64,000 bases of DNA, from assembly GCA_963422745.1 (NCBI GenBank), contig OY730477.1:2170001-2234000 (forward strand). The letters run 5' to 3'. Below the pieces are notes generated by a model. The model made no database searches. It worked only from the letters and a program-made list of their open reading frames with translations, and had not been told where the DNA came from. The position numbers were made by a program, and so were the translations under genes. Origin of the DNA: G963422745 sp963422745. Lineage in GTDB: Bacteria > Actinomycetota > Acidimicrobiia > Acidimicrobiales > Aldehydirespiratoraceae. Below, piece after piece: positions 18,545 through 27,922 of the stretch. Position 1 is the first letter of the stretch. Each line of letters begins with the position of its first letter.

Positions 18545-19906
18545 GTGAAGACACCCGAAGAGGTAAAGCAACAAGCCGAAGAAGACGGCATTGAGTTCAT
18601 CTACGCGATGTTCGTGGAGATGCACGGCAAACCCTGCGCGAAGCTGGTTCCCGTCTCGGCGATCGACTCGTTGATGACCGACGGTGCCGGGTTTGCTGGT
18701 TTCGCGGCCGGACCAATCGGTCAGGATCCGTCCCATCCAGACATTCTTGCCATTCCCGACCCGGCGTCATACACCCGGCTGCCGTGGCAACCCAACGTGG
18801 CTGCTATGCAATGCGACCCAACGGTAAACGGTGAAGAGTGGCCCTTCGCACCGCGTGTCATCTTGCGCCGAACCCTCGAACTTCTTGGCGAACGTAACCT
18901 GGTTGCCAAGACCGGTGTTGAGGCCGAGTACTCCTTGGTTGTGAGACACGACGACGGTTCGATCACGGTCGCCGACGAACGCGACACCGACCCGTTGCCC
19001 TGCTACGACGCCCGTGGCCTGACCCGGATGCTGCCCCACCTCAGCGAGGTCTCCCGCAACCTCAACACCATGGGTTGGAACAACTACGCGAACGATCATG
19101 AGGACGCCAACGGGCAGTACGAACAGAACTGGCAGTACTCAGACGCTCTCACAACCGCTGATCGTCTGATCGTGTTCCGACTGATGATCCATACGCTCGC
19201 CGAACGTAAGGGCAGGTTCGCCACTTTCATGCCCAAGCCGTTCTCGGACAAGACCGGCAATGGTTTGCATACTCATTTGAGTTTGTGGTCCCATGACACC
19301 GACGAGCCGCTGTTTGAAGGAGCAGGCGGCGACGATCGTCACGGACTCGGCCTGAGCGATCTCGCGTACCAGTTCGTTGCAGGCTTGATCAACCACGCCC
19401 CGGCTCTCGTTGCGCTTACCTGCCCGATCGTCAACTCCTACAAACGTATGGGTGTCGGCGCTCCGACTTCTGGAGCGACCTGGGCTCCTGCGTACGCCGC
19501 GTATGGCGGCAACAACCGCACCCAGATGATTCGCGTCCCTGAACCGGACCGAATCGAGATCCGGCTCTGCGACGGTGCCGCCAATCCCTACCTGGCGTTC
19601 GCCGCGATGCTCGCCTGCGGTTTGGACGGTATAGACAATGCGCTGGATCCTGGGCCACCCAATGCCGACAACCTTTTCGCTCTTGGCGCTGGCGAAATAG
19701 CTGCTCGGGGGATAGTCGCCCTGCCGTCCACGCTGCTGCACGCCATCGACAATCTTGAAGCCGATGAGGTGCTCGGTGAGGCTCTGGGGACGACACCGGA
19801 TGGGTTGTATCGTGATTATTTTGCGCGTGTTAAACGAGCGGAGTTCATGGCTCACCACCATGAGGTCACACCGGGCGAAATCAAACAATACCTGACACTG
19901 TTTTAG
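18545..19906 (+). CDS. glnT: Glutamine synthetase family protein, GlnT / gamma-glutamylmethylamide synthetase type
   Basis: GTG 18545 is preferred (453 residues, AAGGAAAG upstream); an upstream ATG at 18512 lacks a site. Catalytic-domain blocks are TGVEAEYSLVV (metal Glu residues), GQYEQNW, GNGLHTHLSLW, NSYKRM and IEIRLCDGAANPYLAFAAMLA. The N-terminal beta-grasp region is short, as in GlnT and GMA synthetase. It is divergent from the GlxBCD-like genes, the classical partner in the N-methylglutamate pathway, where it makes gamma-glutamylmethylamide. A related gamma-glutamyl-amine ligase for another amine is the alternative. Confidence 0.85.
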   Translation: MKTPEEVKQQAEEDGIEFIYAMFVEMHGKPCAKLVPVSAIDSLMTDGAGFAGFAAGPIGQDPSHPDILAIPDPASYTRLPWQPNVAAMQCDPTVNGEEWPFAPRVILRRTLELLGERNLVAKTGVEAEYSLVVRHDDGSITVADERDTDPLPCYDARGLTRMLPHLSEVSRNLNTMGWNNYANDHEDANGQYEQNWQYSDALTTADRLIVFRLMIHTLAERKGRFATFMPKPFSDKTGNGLHTHLSLWSHDTDEPLFEGAGGDDRHGLGLSDLAYQFVAGLINHAPALVALTCPIVNSYKRMGVGAPTSGATWAPAYAAYGGNNRTQMIRVPEPDRIEIRLCDGAANPYLAFAAMLACGLDGIDNALDPGPPNADNLFALGAGEIAARGIVALPSTLLHAIDNLEADEVLGEALGTTPDGLYRDYFARVKRAEFMAHHHEVTPGEIKQYLTLF

Positions 19907-20026
19907 CCCAAACACCTGTTTAGTCTGAATGTTTAATCTGGATTTGTTTATGATCCGGATTGGCCCACCGGATCGGCTCGCGGTTGTTCAGCGGTGCCCG
20001 AAAGTCTGGTTTAGACTACGAACCCG

Positions 20027-21172
20027 ATGGCGATTCATGTGAACCACACCAGAACTCAAATTCGCGTTCATCGCAACAAGGTGATGGGTGCCGTTCACCG
20101 GCGGGCCGCCAGGTCGCGGTGTGCAGGCAGATGGCAGCGGGCAGGCGGGTCGCGGCGGGCAGGCGGGTCGCGGTGTTTGGTGACGGCGATAGCTGTGATC
20201 ATCTTCGGGCTTTCTGCGTGCAGCGACACCTCGACGGATCCGAGCGGTGCCCCTGACCCGACCACAGAGGTATCGGTGACATCAGAGGCGTCGGTGGCGT
20301 CAACCTCGGAAGTTGCAACAACGTCAACCTCAGTAGTTACAACGCTTGCGCCTAGATCACCCGAAGATCGCCCGACCGACGCGCTGGCGCTGACCGAACT
20401 CTACGAAACGACCGGTAACCCAGACTCCGAAACCGTCGTCGTTGTCGTACAGGGAGGGCCTGCGATCGAGCTGTTCTCGGTTACCCATGAGGTCGCCGAG
20501 GTTCTTCATATGATCGATCTCACCGAGACGCAACTCGTAACAGTCCATCAGGTGCAGACACTTGATCCCGAACGGTTCACTACCGCGGATTTGACCTTCG
20601 AACAGACCCAGGCCGCCACCGTTGACACCATCACTCACCTCAGCGATGTCATCTACCACTTCCTCGCCAACAAGAAAGTCTACGTAGTCGGCATCTCCTA
20701 TGGAGCCTTCGTCGTTCAGGAGCTGCTGGCAACCCAAGGAAACGTCGCCGACGGATATCTGATCTCGGTTGGGCGGGTGGACATGCCAGAAGAGGTCTGG
20801 AGGGTCTTTTCAAGAGGTGAAGCGGCTGGGTTCGTTGACGGCACCGAGATTGTTGAGTTCTCCATTGATGAAGCCGGTATGGATGCCGAAACGCCTGCAG
20901 GAGACCGCAACATGGCCCGGCTTGCGGCGTCGCTGGGACGGCATCGCTACAGCGAACGGCTGGCAACAACTCCGCTCACCAACGTGGTCTACGTCTACGG
21001 GAGCGCTGATCAGCAGGTCGGCCGACTAACCGAACCCGAGATCGCCTTTCTCAAAGCTCAAGGCGCGGAGGTGATCGGGTATACAGGAGGCCACGAGACC
21101 CCAGACTCAGTAACTGCTGGCGCACTGGACCGGGTGCTCAATGAGACAAGGCTTGCAATAGCGGATTCGTAG
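20027..21172 (+). CDS. Secreted lipoprotein with alpha/beta-hydrolase fold
   Basis: 381 residues as drawn; the start is uncertain because the leader is long. A hydrophobic stretch (LVTAIAVIIFGLSAC) ends in a lipobox at Cys65, followed by a Ser/Thr/Val-rich linker to about residue 115. The body has an alpha/beta-hydrolase look: VVVVVQGG, an elbow VVGISYGAF with the nucleophile Ser, and NVVYVYGSADQQ with GYTGGHETP near the end for Asp and His. The n-region contains an 18-bp in-frame duplication (RAGGSR twice, 20137-20173). It is transcribed with the synthetase upstream, 120 bp away, but no functional link is obvious. Confidence 0.75.
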   Translation: MAIHVNHTRTQIRVHRNKVMGAVHRRAARSRCAGRWQRAGGSRRAGGSRCLVTAIAVIIFGLSACSDTSTDPSGAPDPTTEVSVTSEASVASTSEVATTSTSVVTTLAPRSPEDRPTDALALTELYETTGNPDSETVVVVVQGGPAIELFSVTHEVAEVLHMIDLTETQLVTVHQVQTLDPERFTTADLTFEQTQAATVDTITHLSDVIYHFLANKKVYVVGISYGAFVVQELLATQGNVADGYLISVGRVDMPEEVWRVFSRGEAAGFVDGTEIVEFSIDEAGMDAETPAGDRNMARLAASLGRHRYSERLATTPLTNVVYVYGSADQQVGRLTEPEIAFLKAQGAEVIGYTGGHETPDSVTAGALDRVLNETRLAIADS

Positions 21173-21187
21173 CAACAATTGAATCCG

Positions 21188-21490
21188 CTACATCAATCCG
21201 CTGCCCGAATTGCCAGCGACAGTCAGAAAACCACCACCGGATTAACCGGTGCCCCACAGCCACCAACAAAGGGTTCAGGACTCGCAGCTACATCAATCCG
21301 CTGCCCGAATTGCCAGCGACAGTCAGAAAACCACCACCGGATTAACCGGTGCCCCACAGCCACCAACAAAGGGTTCAGGACTCGCAGCTACATCAATCCG
21401 CTGCCCGAATTGCCAGCGACAGTCAGAAAACCACCACCGGATTAACCGGTGCCCCACAGCCACCAACAAAGGGTTCAGGACTCGCAGCTA
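21188..21490. repeat. Three perfect 100-bp copies of the cyclase gene 3' end
   Basis: An exactly 100-bp unit occurs at 21188, 21288 and 21388 with no mismatch that I can see. The rightmost copy is the genuine 3' end of the cyclase gene: its stop is at 21423 and the preceding codons encode SPEPFVGGCGAPVNPVVVF. The two left copies therefore each carry an untranslated duplicate of the last 22 or so codons and the stop. Perfect identity implies very recent duplication or active homogenisation. Confidence 0.95.
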
Positions 21491-22382
21491 AGAAGAATTC
21501 GTAGCGCCCACGCTCGGCACACATCTGCGACAACGACTCAAGGTCCCAGTTCTGGCCTTGCGTGAGACCCATATCAACCACATTGATGCAGTGCACCGCA
21601 AGGGCGTTGTCCCAGTTAGGCGGCGGGAACAATTCGAAGATGTACGTGTCGTTGGCTACGGCGGCGACGTCGTGGTGACGAAACCAGCGGACCGCGTCAA
21701 ACCACGGGCCCGGCGTTGATCCGTCGCCTTCGGGTCCGCCAAGATATGCCTGCGCTCCGCCTGAGAAGAACTGTCGGATCCGACCTGTGCGGATCAAGAC
21801 AATGTCGCCAGCGGCGATGTTGACTTTGCCGAACTCGGCGGCTTCGTTGAGGTCGTCCGCGGTGACCTCGTGGTTGCTTTGAAGCTCCTCGATGCCTTGG
21901 GCTGCAGGAAGGTCAAGCAACACGCCGCGTCCCACCAAGTGTCGGATCTTGTCGATGCCGAGCACGGTGGCACCGTCACGTGCGGTAATCGATGACGTCG
22001 GCACACCGTTGTAGAGATGGTGGTTGTAGCTGACGTGTGATAGCGAGTCCCAATGTGTGCCAGCCTGCAGACCCATAGTGACTAGGTCGTCGCTGAAATG
22101 CGGGACCATTGCGTCGTTGTTCGGATCACCAAGATCGGGGTTGTCGATGTAGCCCATAGTGTGGATGGGGTTTACTCGGTGCGGGATCTGCCCCATCTGC
22201 GGTCCGTTACTACCCAGATCGATAGCGCACGACACACGCCGACCGGCCGTGATCGTTGCCGCAGCGCTCTGTACCGCTTCGTCGGTGATCAGGTTGAGCG
22301 TGCCCAGACAGTCGTCGTCGCCCCAGCGACCCCAGTTCCTGACCTCAGCCGCGAGTTCGTGAAAGGAGGAATCGAAAGACAT
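21423..22382 (-). CDS. Cyclase-family (kynurenine-formamidase-like) hydrolase
   Basis: 319 residues of the metal-dependent cyclase/KynB/isatin-hydrolase family. Signatures are WGDDDCLGTLNLIT at the N-terminus, the metal motif GTHWDSLSHVSY (HxDxxxH), GVLLDLPAAQG, AGDIVLIRTGR and AVANDTYIFELFPP. It hydrolyses an amide or cyclic amide in known members. It lies 9 bp downstream of the alcohol dehydrogenase start-to-stop order (22392), so both form one operon. The proposed setting is degradation of a nitrogen heterocycle or amide. Confidence 0.87.
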   Translation of the reverse strand: MSFDSSFHELAAEVRNWGRWGDDDCLGTLNLITDEAVQSAAATITAGRRVSCAIDLGSNGPQMGQIPHRVNPIHTMGYIDNPDLGDPNNDAMVPHFSDDLVTMGLQAGTHWDSLSHVSYNHHLYNGVPTSSITARDGATVLGIDKIRHLVGRGVLLDLPAAQGIEELQSNHEVTADDLNEAAEFGKVNIAAGDIVLIRTGRIRQFFSGGAQAYLGGPEGDGSTPGPWFDAVRWFRHHDVAAVANDTYIFELFPPPNWDNALAVHCINVVDMGLTQGQNWDLESLSQMCAERGRYEFFLAASPEPFVGGCGAPVNPVVVF

Positions 22383-22391
22383 ATCGCCACC

Positions 22392-23477
22392 TCAGCCGTT
22401 GGGCAACAGAACGGTTCGTGCCTCAGCACCAGCAGCAATCGCATCCAGAGCCTTCGTGATTTCGTTGAGCCCGCCGGTGTGGCTAACGAGCTCATCAAGC
22501 TTGAGCTTCCCGCGAAGGTACAGATCCGCGAGCATCGGGAAATCACGGCGCGGGCGTGCACCGCCAGCGCGGATGCCCATCAGGTTCTTGTTTTGGTGCA
22601 GAGCCTGAAATGGGTAGGTCACGGTTGCGGTGAGATCAGGAACACCAACCGCGCAGATATTCCCGCCCGGCCTGGTCATCGTAATGCAGTCGGCGAGAAG
22701 TTCCGTGGATCCGACTACCTCAAAGGCGTGATCAACTCCACCACCGGACAACTTCCGCACTTCCTCAACGACATTGACACCGTCGGCAGCCAAGACGAAG
22801 TCGGTAGCGCCAAAGTCAACCGCGAATGCCTCTTTTTGTTCGATTCGGTCCACGGCGATGATCTGGCGAGCGCCGCACAGCGAGGCCGCCTGGATCACGT
22901 TGAGGCCAACCCCACCAGCCCCTATCACAACGCAACTGTCACCAAGTTGCACATTCGCCCGGTTGAAAACAGCGCCGGTGCCGGTGACCACCCCACACCC
23001 GATCAGGGCTGCGACGGTGAGCGGCATGTCCCGAGGGATCGGGACGCACTGGTTTTCGCTGACAACCGTCTGCTGGGTGAAAGCACCGATTCCAGCGAAG
23101 TTGTAGAGAAGTTGTTCGTGTTCAATGTAGGGCTGACGCAAGATACCCATTGATCTGCTGCAGTTGCCCGGGTTGCCGACCTCGCAATCGGCGCAATGCC
23201 CGCAGTTGCCGAAGGTTGACAGGACCACGTGATCACCTACCTCGCAATAGGTGACTGCAGAACCCGTTTCGACCACCACACCGGAGGCTTCATGGCCCGG
23301 GACCAGAGGGAGCGGCATGTAGTACTTGCCGTGCACGCAGCTCAGGTCACTCCCGCAAACACCAGCAGCGCGGATCTCCACCCGGCACTGACGTGGTTCA
23401 AGATCCCCAACCAGCTCAATTTGTTCCGACAAACGGACGCTTTCGGTGGTAGTACCTTCCAGCACCAATCCCTGCAT
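22392..23477 (-). CDS. Zinc-dependent alcohol dehydrogenase (MDR superfamily)
   Basis: 361 residues. GroES-like N-terminal domain has the catalytic zinc site GVCGSDLSCVHG and GHEASGVV, and the structural zinc cysteines CGHCADCEVGNPGNC. The Rossmann domain has VIGAGGVGLNVIQ and GGGVDHAFEVVGS. The protein ends AEARTVLLPNG. A paralogue with the whole middle deleted lies at 45245-45562. Substrate is unknown; zinc sites look complete. It leads the two-gene operon with the cyclase-family hydrolase. Confidence 0.9.
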   Translation of the reverse strand: MQGLVLEGTTTESVRLSEQIELVGDLEPRQCRVEIRAAGVCGSDLSCVHGKYYMPLPLVPGHEASGVVVETGSAVTYCEVGDHVVLSTFGNCGHCADCEVGNPGNCSRSMGILRQPYIEHEQLLYNFAGIGAFTQQTVVSENQCVPIPRDMPLTVAALIGCGVVTGTGAVFNRANVQLGDSCVVIGAGGVGLNVIQAASLCGARQIIAVDRIEQKEAFAVDFGATDFVLAADGVNVVEEVRKLSGGGVDHAFEVVGSTELLADCITMTRPGGNICAVGVPDLTATVTYPFQALHQNKNLMGIRAGGARPRRDFPMLADLYLRGKLKLDELVSHTGGLNEITKALDAIAAGAEARTVLLPNG

Positions 23478-23624
23478 CGAACGTCTCCGATCTCTGATAG
23501 GTATGCGGCCTGAAACAGAGCACGCACCTCACAAGCTTATGCCGGAGCTGCCCGCTGGTCACAACGGATCGGTACCTGAAGCTTCGTGTGCAGCACTCTG
23601 TGCAACACGACTTGGTTACGAAAC

Positions 23625-23935
23625 AGGATCAATCTCTATCAGTCGACACGACCGAGATGAAGCGGACCAAGCCAACGCTACGAATCCCGGCCCGTGAACC
23701 TCATCAACCAACACAATCAAGATGAGCCTAACCAAGCCAGCGCTACCGATCCCAGCCCGGTGAACCTCATCAACCAACACGATCAAGACGAAGCCAGACC
23801 AAGCCAGCGCTACCGATCCCGGCCCGTGAACCTCATCAACCAACACAATCAAGATGAGCCGAACCAAACCAGCGCTACCGATCCCAGCCCGTGAACCTCA
23901 TCAACCAACACAATCGAGACGAAGCCAGACCAGCC
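23625..23935. repeat. 65-bp tandem repeat
   Basis: Four good copies start at 23691, 23756, 23823 and 23888 (CCCGTGAACCTCATCAACC, then ACACAATCAAGA and a GCCAGCGCTACC core), with a degenerate one from about 23625. Period is 65, 67 and 65. No gene is supported between the dehydrogenase start at 23477 and the amidohydrolase at 24051; the remaining bases hold nothing recognisable. Confidence 0.9.
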
Positions 23936-24050
23936 TTAAGAGCCCGACATTGCCACGAGCGTCACCGTAAGCTCAGTGATCGAAGTCTGTCACCTTCACG
24001 GTGACCGTCCCGGATCCCTTCTTCAGAAGAAAGTAAGTGCGGAGAGTTCA

Positions 24051-25229
24051 ATGAAAGACATGCATTACACGATCGTGTCGGCCGACGGCCATGTCGGTGC
24101 GGACCGGCCCGATTACAAGCCATACCTGGAGAAACGTTGGCATGACGACTTCGATGCCTGGTTCAACTCCTATGTGAACCCATTCGACGATCTGGTCGAT
24201 CCCGACGCCGACCGCAATTGGGACTCGGCGCGACGACAACGAGAACTTGAAAGCGACGGCATCGTCGCCGAGGTGCTGTTCCCCAACACGGTCCCACCGT
24301 TTTTTCCAACCGAGAACCTCATCTCCCGGCCACCGGAGACAGCTGTTGAACTTGAACAACGAACGGCTGGACTGCGCGCACATAATCGCTGGCTTGCCGA
24401 ATTCTGCGCGGATCTGCCGGGGCGGCGGGCGGGTCTGTCACAGATCTTCGTGAACGACCCGCACGACGCTGCACGAGACATCGCCTGGGCTGCGAACAAC
24501 GGCCTGAAAGGGATACTCGTATCGGCTGTGCCGCCCGATTCGGCACTGAAAGGGCTGTACAGCGCCGACTATGATCCCATATGGGCTGCCGCTCAGGACC
24601 ACGACTTGGCTGTCTGTCAGCATGGCGGCATGGGTGTACCGGACATGCCAGACGCTCCCGTGTTCATCTGGCTAATGGAGGTCCCGTATTTTGCCAACCG
24701 CTCTTTGTGGCATCTGATTGCCGGTGGCGTTTTTGAGCGTTTCGATCGGTTGAGGTTCACGATGACCGAACAGAAGGTCGGGTGGGTTCCCGATGTTCTT
24801 CGCAGGATGGACGGATTTTGGGAGCATTGGACCAAGACCGGATCGGTCGGTTTACTCCCTTCGTCTGGCGATGAGCTGCCCAACCCGCCGAGCTTCTATT
24901 TCCAGCGCAACGTCTGGATGGGCTCGAGTTTCACTCCCCGCCAAGAGGCAGAGATCATCGTTGATCTCGGCCCGAGCCGGGTCATGTGGGGCAGCGATTT
25001 TCCCCACGATGAAGGCACGTTCCCGCATACCACCGAGGCGCTGCGCCTCGCCTACCACGACTGGGCTGAACCTGCGCTGCGTGACGTTCTGGGGCGCAAT
25101 GCAGCGCAGGTGTACGGCTTGGACTATGCCGAACTCGCCAAGTTGGGTATCGGGCCAATAGTCAAGGAGGTCGCAGTCCCGCTCGACGTGATTCCCGAAA
25201 GCAAGAGCTTGGCGTTCGTCGACCGCTGA
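24051..25229 (+). CDS. Amidohydrolase 2 (ACMSD-like) metal-dependent hydrolase
   Basis: 392 residues from ATG 24051 (GGAGAG upstream). Signatures are SADGHVGADRP near the start, SDGIVAEVLFPNT, GLKGILVSAVPPDS, QHGGMGVPDMPD, and WGSDFPHDEGTFPHT with the catalytic Asp. The family includes aminocarboxymuconate-semialdehyde decarboxylase and gamma-resorcylate decarboxylase. The N-terminal metal motif is DGH rather than DxHxH, common in this long-form actinobacterial branch. It is followed by two SDR genes on the same strand separated by repeats. Confidence 0.85.
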   Translation: MKDMHYTIVSADGHVGADRPDYKPYLEKRWHDDFDAWFNSYVNPFDDLVDPDADRNWDSARRQRELESDGIVAEVLFPNTVPPFFPTENLISRPPETAVELEQRTAGLRAHNRWLAEFCADLPGRRAGLSQIFVNDPHDAARDIAWAANNGLKGILVSAVPPDSALKGLYSADYDPIWAAAQDHDLAVCQHGGMGVPDMPDAPVFIWLMEVPYFANRSLWHLIAGGVFERFDRLRFTMTEQKVGWVPDVLRRMDGFWEHWTKTGSVGLLPSSGDELPNPPSFYFQRNVWMGSSFTPRQEAEIIVDLGPSRVMWGSDFPHDEGTFPHTTEALRLAYHDWAEPALRDVLGRNAAQVYGLDYAELAKLGIGPIVKEVAVPLDVIPESKSLAFVDR

Positions 25230-25575
25230 CCCGGCGAGCCAACTGCTGACCCGGCCAACCAACCGCTCACCTAGCAAACCAACTGCTCACCTAGCAAACC
25301 AACCGCTGACCCGGGGAGCCAACTGCTCACCCGGCCAACCAACCGCTCACCTAGCAAACCAACTGCTCACCTAGCAAACCAACCGCTGACCCGGGGAGCC
25401 AACTGCTCACCCGGCGAGCCAACCGCTGACCCGTCGAGCCAACCACTAACCCGGAAAACCACCGCTGACCCGTCGAGCCAACCGCTGACCCGGCGAACCG
25501 ACCGCTCACCCGGGGAGCCAACCGCTCAAGCGGGGAACCAACCGCTCATCCGGAAAACCACTGGAGATTCCGGAA
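25223..25575. repeat. 20-bp satellite of about 17 units starting at the amidohydrolase stop
   Basis: About 17 units with period 20 (type CCGCTGACCCGGCGAGCCAA and CTGCTCACCTAGCAAACCAA). The first unit is the end of the amidohydrolase gene (GACCGCTGACCCGG, where TGA is the stop at 25227). A higher-order 80-bp block of four units is itself repeated (about 25263-25342 and 25343-25422). No coding potential is seen. Confidence 0.92.
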
Positions 25576-25686
25576 AACTATTGGGGGTGTAGGTTTGTCT
25601 ACCAGACGCGCATCCTTCGCCGTTGGTCGTGTGAGACCGGACTTCACTACCATCAGGCACCACAACGCAAGCGCCCGGGAGTGCAC

Positions 25687-26583
25687 ATGAGCGACAAACG
25701 ACTCGACATTGACGGAGCGGTGGCAGTGGTGACCGGCGGTGCCAGCGGAATCGGCAAGGCAATCTCCAAGGCGCTCCTTCGAAGAGGTGCCACCGTCGTG
25801 ATCGCCGACATCGAACCCGAAGCAATCGAGGCGACGCTTTCGGAGTTGAAAGACATCGGCGCTGTGTCAAGTCATCGAACCGATGTCAGCGACGAGCTTT
25901 CCGTCAAGTCACTCGCCGAGATGGTCTACTCAACCCAACACAGGTGCAACCTGTTCTTCGCCAATGCTGGCGTTACCTCTGGCGGCGGAGGCAAGCCCTG
26001 GCAGCAGGAACCCAACGACTGGCGTTGGTGTTTCGGGGTGAATGTCTTCGGTGTCGGTATCTGTGCTTCGGAATTCGTGCCTCGCATGATTGAGGGTGCG
26101 GAGCCGGGGCAGTTCATCGTGACCTCATCAGGAGATGGTGGGTTCGCTCCCGTGCCTCAAGCGTCGGTATATGCAGCGTCGAAGGCTGCGGCGAGTTGTT
26201 TCACCGAGTCCCTCAACGCCAACCTCATCAGCGAGGGAACGAGGCTGCGGGCCTCGGTGTTTTATCCCTTCGGTGGACTTCTTGACACAGGTTTGTTCAC
26301 CGCCCAGCGCAACCGACCCGAGTACCTCTCCCGGGTGGGCGAGGCAACAGGCCGACGCAGTATGACCTTCGAGACCCTCAAGGCGTTGATCGCCGAAACC
26401 ACCGGCACCGAGCCCGACGTTGCGGACCTGGACCTGCTCGGTGAACGAGTGCTTGACGCCGTGCAGGAGCGGCGCTTCGTCATCGCCGGGGACCTGGATG
26501 AAACCGTTGAATTGCTGCACAGTCGCGCCGACGCGATTGGTCGAGCGGAGATGCCGCCGAACACACCAATGGAACTCGGTTGA
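25687..26583 (+). CDS. Short-chain dehydrogenase/reductase (classical SDR)
   Basis: 298 residues from ATG 25687 (GTG 25681 is possible). The Rossmann motif is TGGASGIGKAI, the second conserved motif is NAG (FFANAGV), the catalytic Ser is in VTSSGDGG, and Tyr/Lys is YAASKAA. The NADP-binding acidic residue region reads VVIADIEPEA, which suggests NAD. Substrate is unknown. It lies between two repeat blocks, downstream of the amidohydrolase. Confidence 0.88.
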   Translation: MSDKRLDIDGAVAVVTGGASGIGKAISKALLRRGATVVIADIEPEAIEATLSELKDIGAVSSHRTDVSDELSVKSLAEMVYSTQHRCNLFFANAGVTSGGGGKPWQQEPNDWRWCFGVNVFGVGICASEFVPRMIEGAEPGQFIVTSSGDGGFAPVPQASVYAASKAAASCFTESLNANLISEGTRLRASVFYPFGGLLDTGLFTAQRNRPEYLSRVGEATGRRSMTFETLKALIAETTGTEPDVADLDLLGERVLDAVQERRFVIAGDLDETVELLHSRADAIGRAEMPPNTPMELG

Positions 26584-26589
26584 ACGATC

Positions 26590-26895
26590 ATCCCGGCCCG
26601 ATGCGGGCCTCTGAGGGTCCGGCGGTGCCCAAACCAAAACGCCACCAAGCGACCACCCCCACCCCGGCCCGGTACCGGCCTCTGAGGGTCCGGCTGTGCC
26701 CAAACCAAAACGCCACCAAGCGATACCCCAAGTCCGGTGCGGGCCATTGGTGCGGACCTTTGAGCGTCCCGGCAGTGCCCAACCAAAACGCCACCAAGCG
26801 ACCACCCCCACCCCGGCCCGGTACAGGCCTCTGAGGGTCCGGCTGTGCCCAAACCAAAACGCCACCAAGCGACCACCCCAACTCGGCCCGATACA
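26590..26895. repeat. Four-copy tandem repeat, about 70-79 bp unit
   Basis: Copies are anchored at the core GTGCCCAAACCAAAACGCC at 26625, 26696, 26775 and 26845, each preceded by a CTCTGAGGGTCCGGC block and a CGGCCCG-GTAC block. Period varies (71, 79, 70) because of small indels. It fills the space between two SDR genes. Confidence 0.9.
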
Positions 26896-26939
26896 AACTC
26901 TGAGTACCGTCAGGCCGCAGCTAACCAAGGAGTTCAGTA

Positions 26940-27857
26940 GTGCCATACGACGTCGCCCACCTGCCCGAACAGACCGGGCGTATCGCGCTCATCACGGGTG
27001 CCAACACCGGCCTGGGGTATTGCAACGCCTTGGATCTCGCCGCGAAAGGGGCCAAGGTGGTGATGGCGTGCCGCAATGAGGACCGCGCCCTCAAAGCCAT
27101 GCAGCTCATACGCGGCGACCTCGGCGACGCCGACTTGGAGTTCCTCAAACTGGACCTGGGATCACTTGATGCTGTGCGGGCTGCGGTGAGCGAGTATCGC
27201 AGCCGCCACGAGCACCTCGATGTGTTGGTCAACAACGCCGGAATCATGATGACGCCATATGTCAGGACCGTTGATGGACTTGAAGGCCAGATGGCAGCGA
27301 ATTACTGGGGTCATTTTCTGCTCACGATGTCGCTGATTGATCTGATGCCCGACACCACGGCCTCGCGGGTGGTGACGCTGTCGAGCCTCGCCCATAGGCA
27401 AGGCACCAAACAGATCCGCTTTGACGACATCAGCTGGGAGCAGGGATACAGCCGGGTAGGCGCCTACCGACAAACCAAGCTGGCGTGCTTGCTGTTCACC
27501 CTTGAACTCGACCGTCGTCTCCAGGCGGCAGAGCGCCACATTGTCTCTGCGGGTGCTCATCCGGGGTTTTCGACCACAGAGCTGGCTAGGTCGATACCCA
27601 GGGTGCTTCAATACCTCACCCGTTACACCATCGGCGCGGTGTTCGCGCAGGGTCCTGATCAGGGCTCCCTGCCGACTCTTGTGGCAGCTATCGCCGACAA
27701 CGTGACCGGGGGTGACTACTTCGGCCCGCAGGGTCGTTGGGAGATGAAGGGACCTCCCGGTCCGGCCCACATCGATGACTGTGCCCGTGACGCGAAGGCT
27801 GCTCGGAGGCTGTGGGACCTGTCAGCTGAGATCACCGGCGCGGATCTCCCCTACTGA
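26940..27857 (+). CDS. SDR oxidoreductase, retinol-dehydrogenase/WWOX-like
   Basis: 305 residues, GTG start at 26940 with AAGGAG nine bases upstream. Motifs are TGANTGLGYCNAL, DLGSLDAVRAAV, LVNNAGIM, the Ser block VVTLSSLAHRQG, and YRQTKLACLLF with catalytic Tyr and Lys. NANYWGHF (read AANYWGHF here) is typical of the retinol-dehydrogenase-like branch. No substrate can be assigned. Confidence 0.88.
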   Translation: MPYDVAHLPEQTGRIALITGANTGLGYCNALDLAAKGAKVVMACRNEDRALKAMQLIRGDLGDADLEFLKLDLGSLDAVRAAVSEYRSRHEHLDVLVNNAGIMMTPYVRTVDGLEGQMAANYWGHFLLTMSLIDLMPDTTASRVVTLSSLAHRQGTKQIRFDDISWEQGYSRVGAYRQTKLACLLFTLELDRRLQAAERHIVSAGAHPGFSTTELARSIPRVLQYLTRYTIGAVFAQGPDQGSLPTLVAAIADNVTGGDYFGPQGRWEMKGPPGPAHIDDCARDAKAARRLWDLSAEITGADLPY

Positions 27858-27922
27858 TTTTCGACGACAACCGTCAACCCGACTTCAATAGTAAACGGGG
27901 ACAACAGTCAAGGGAACAACAG

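Noticed and set aside
23625..23935. Possible CRISPR array from regular 65-bp spacing
   Set aside because: The whole unit is conserved including the would-be spacers, and no cas gene is present. It is a plain tandem repeat.
25223..25575. Possible origin or iteron array
   Set aside because: No replication gene nearby, units continue directly from a stop codon, and the same kind of array occurs after other genes.
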